This document shows, one piece after another, positions 5,058 to 6,384 of a DNA stretch of 6,384 bases. This stretch comes from Cytophagales bacterium (GTDB lineage Bacteria > Bacteroidota > Bacteroidia > Cytophagales > Cyclobacteriaceae), in NCBI GenBank assembly GCA_029262955.1, contig JAJCYL010000235.1:1-6384 (forward strand), given 5' to 3'. The translations under genes were made by a program, and so were the position numbers. Position 1 is the stretch's first letter, and each line of letters begins with the position of its first letter. Under the pieces are notes generated by a model that saw only the letters and a program-made list of their open reading frames with translations, made no database searches and was not told where the DNA came from.

Positions 5058-6384
5058 GTGGAAAAAGAACTTGGAAAAATTCTAATTATTGATGACGATG
5101 AGGATGTGTTATTAGCTGCGAAGATGCTGTTGAGAAAGCATGCCGAGAATGTACTAATTGAGAAAAACCCGAAAAAGATTCCGTTTCTACTCAATAATGA
5201 TACGTATGATGTGATTTTGCTGGATATGAACTTTAGCAAAGACATAACCAGTGGTAAGGAGGGTTTCTTTTGGTTAAATGAAATACGACAACGCGATCCC
5301 AATGCAGTGGTGATACTCATTACTGCATACGGTGATGTCGAGATGGCGGTGACAGCGTTGAAGGAGGGAGCCACGGACTTTGTATTGAAACCATGGCAAA
5401 ACGAAAAATTAATTGCCACCTTATCAAGTGCGGTAAAGCTCAAGAAGTCTTACAATGAAGTGGACCAACTGAAGCAAACCAAGAAGCGGTTAGAAGAAGA
5501 TATAAATCAACCATTTAAAGATATCATAGGTGAGAGTCCTGCAATAAAACAAGTTTTTTCGATCGTTGAAAAGGTGGCTGTAACGGATGCAAATATTCTA
5601 ATACTTGGTGAGAATGGAACTGGTAAAGAGCTAATCGCCAGGGCGATACATCAAAAATCACAAAGGCAGGATAATGTATTCATATCCGTAGACATGGGTG
5701 CAATTACTGAAACCCTATTTGAGAGCGAACTTTTTGGACATAAGAAGGGCTCATTTACCGATGCAAAGGAAGATAGGGCTGGGCGCTTCGAAGTAGCCAA
5801 TAAAGGGACTATTTTCCTGGATGAAATAGGTAACTTAAGTATGCCGTTGCAGTCTAAACTGCTGACTATTTTACAGAGTAGGGAGGTCACTAGAATTGGG
5901 TCAAATAAGTCAACGGCCATTGATATCCGGTTGGTTTGTGCGACCAATATGCATATTCATGACATGGTCAAAGAAAATTCATTCAGACAAGATTTGCTCT
6001 ACAGAATAAATACAGTGGAATTGCATCTGCCTCCATTGAGAGAAAGGGTTGAGGATATAGCGGTTTTGGCAGACCATTTTGTGCGTATTTATTCGAATAA
6101 GTATAGAAAACAAGTCAAGAAAGTATCTCCTACTGCTATTAAAAAGTTAGAAAAATATCATTGGCCTGGTAATATACGTGAGCTGCAACATGCAATCGAA
6201 CGGGCAATTATAATGGGAGAAGACACCGCCTTAACTCCGGAGGACTTTTTCTTCCTTAGCCACCGTTCAGAAGGAGGAGAAGAAGCCGGAGTTGTTTCCT
6301 ATAACCTTGATGAAGTGGAAAAGAATGTAATTCAAAAAGCTATTAATAAACATGGTGGCAATATTTCCAAAGCCGCAAAGGACC
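5058..6384 (+). CDS. NtrC-family sigma-54-dependent response regulator (3' end beyond window)
   Basis: This cytoplasmic two-component activator would, once phosphorylated by a histidine kinase, hydrolyse ATP to open sigma-54 promoters. I translated 442 codons without a stop. The receiver (about 7-125) has the acidic cluster DDD 12-14, phospho-acceptor Asp56 (LLDMNF), Thr89 (LITAYG) and Lys111 (VLKPW). A charged linker (about 126-152) leads to the AAA+ domain (about 155-385). That domain has Walker A GENGTGKE (184-191), sigma-54-contact loop GSFTDA (231-236), Walker B IFLDEIG (252-258), arginines in FRQDLLYRIN (310, 316) and sensor II WPGNIRE (369-375). A Fis-type helix-turn-helix begins near 415 (VEKNVIQKAI...GGNISKAAKD) and is cut by the window edge, with perhaps 15-20 residues missing. 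GTG 5058 is the start: an in-frame stop lies at 5043 and the next ATG (5124) would delete the acidic cluster. The gene is divergent from the adaptor/ABC operon, its likely target. Confidence 0.95.
   Translation, partial: MEKELGKILIIDDDEDVLLAAKMLLRKHAENVLIEKNPKKIPFLLNNDTYDVILLDMNFSKDITSGKEGFFWLNEIRQRDPNAVVILITAYGDVEMAVTALKEGATDFVLKPWQNEKLIATLSSAVKLKKSYNEVDQLKQTKKRLEEDINQPFKDIIGESPAIKQVFSIVEKVAVTDANILILGENGTGKELIARAIHQKSQRQDNVFISVDMGAITETLFESELFGHKKGSFTDAKEDRAGRFEVANKGTIFLDEIGNLSMPLQSKLLTILQSREVTRIGSNKSTAIDIRLVCATNMHIHDMVKENSFRQDLLYRINTVELHLPPLRERVEDIAVLADHFVRIYSNKYRKQVKKVSPTAIKKLEKYHWPGNIRELQHAIERAIIMGEDTALTPEDFFFLSHRSEGGEEAGVVSYNLDEVEKNVIQKAINKHGGNISKAAKD

Noticed and set aside
4988..5443. 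Minus-strand open frame of 151 codons
   Set aside because: It is opposite the receiver domain of the response regulator, whose conserved residues are all intact; the serine-rich product is typical of a shadow frame. It was also considered as the source of the 4700-4735 terminator, but there is no support for it as a gene.
5651..5947. Minus-strand open frame of 98 codons
   Set aside because: Antisense to the AAA+ domain of the response regulator, with no independent evidence.

Overview
The window looks like a stretch of a Bacteroidota chromosome, probably a Cytophagia-like or marine relative. The DNA is moderately AT-rich and start codons lack clear Shine-Dalgarno sequences. Two upstream regions carry the Bacteroidota-type housekeeping promoter pattern TTG-N21-TANNTTTG, and two intergenic spaces hold palindromic repeats of a kind common in this phylum. 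The assignment rests on these features and on protein style, not on a database match.

Left part (1-1121): an intergenic palindromic repeat (28-134), a candidate promoter, and a stand-alone 1-Cys peroxiredoxin of the Prx6 class (286-921, + strand). Two nested imperfect inverted repeats (933-1077) then separate it from a convergent gene.

Middle (1122-2446): a minus-strand AAA-type ATPase with a C-terminal DUF4143 region. Its start is probably ATG at 2324. Its promoter is embedded in an array of 23-bp direct repeats, each containing a GTTTAnTAAAC-like dyad. The array looks like an operator and is the most unusual regulatory structure here. A strong minus-strand terminator (2420-2446) isolates the gene from the operon upstream of it.

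Right-middle (2470-4579): a two-gene minus-strand operon encoding a periplasmic adaptor (membrane fusion protein) and a MacB/LolD-type ABC ATPase. No permease gene is present in the operon. Its most likely promoter is sigma-54-like (TGGCA-N6-TTGGA, 4564-4579). A second strong minus-strand terminator (4700-4735) lies upstream of that promoter with no visible gene feeding into it.

Right part (5058-6384): a divergent NtrC-family sigma-54-dependent response regulator, starting at GTG and cut by the window end inside its Fis-type DNA-binding helix. The simplest reading is that this regulator, with a histidine kinase probably encoded beyond the window, activates the divergent adaptor/ATPase operon and perhaps its own gene. 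I see no clearly undescribed enzyme system. The points worth a second look are the repeat-built promoter of the DUF4143 ATPase, the permease-less operon and the orphan terminator in the divergent control region.
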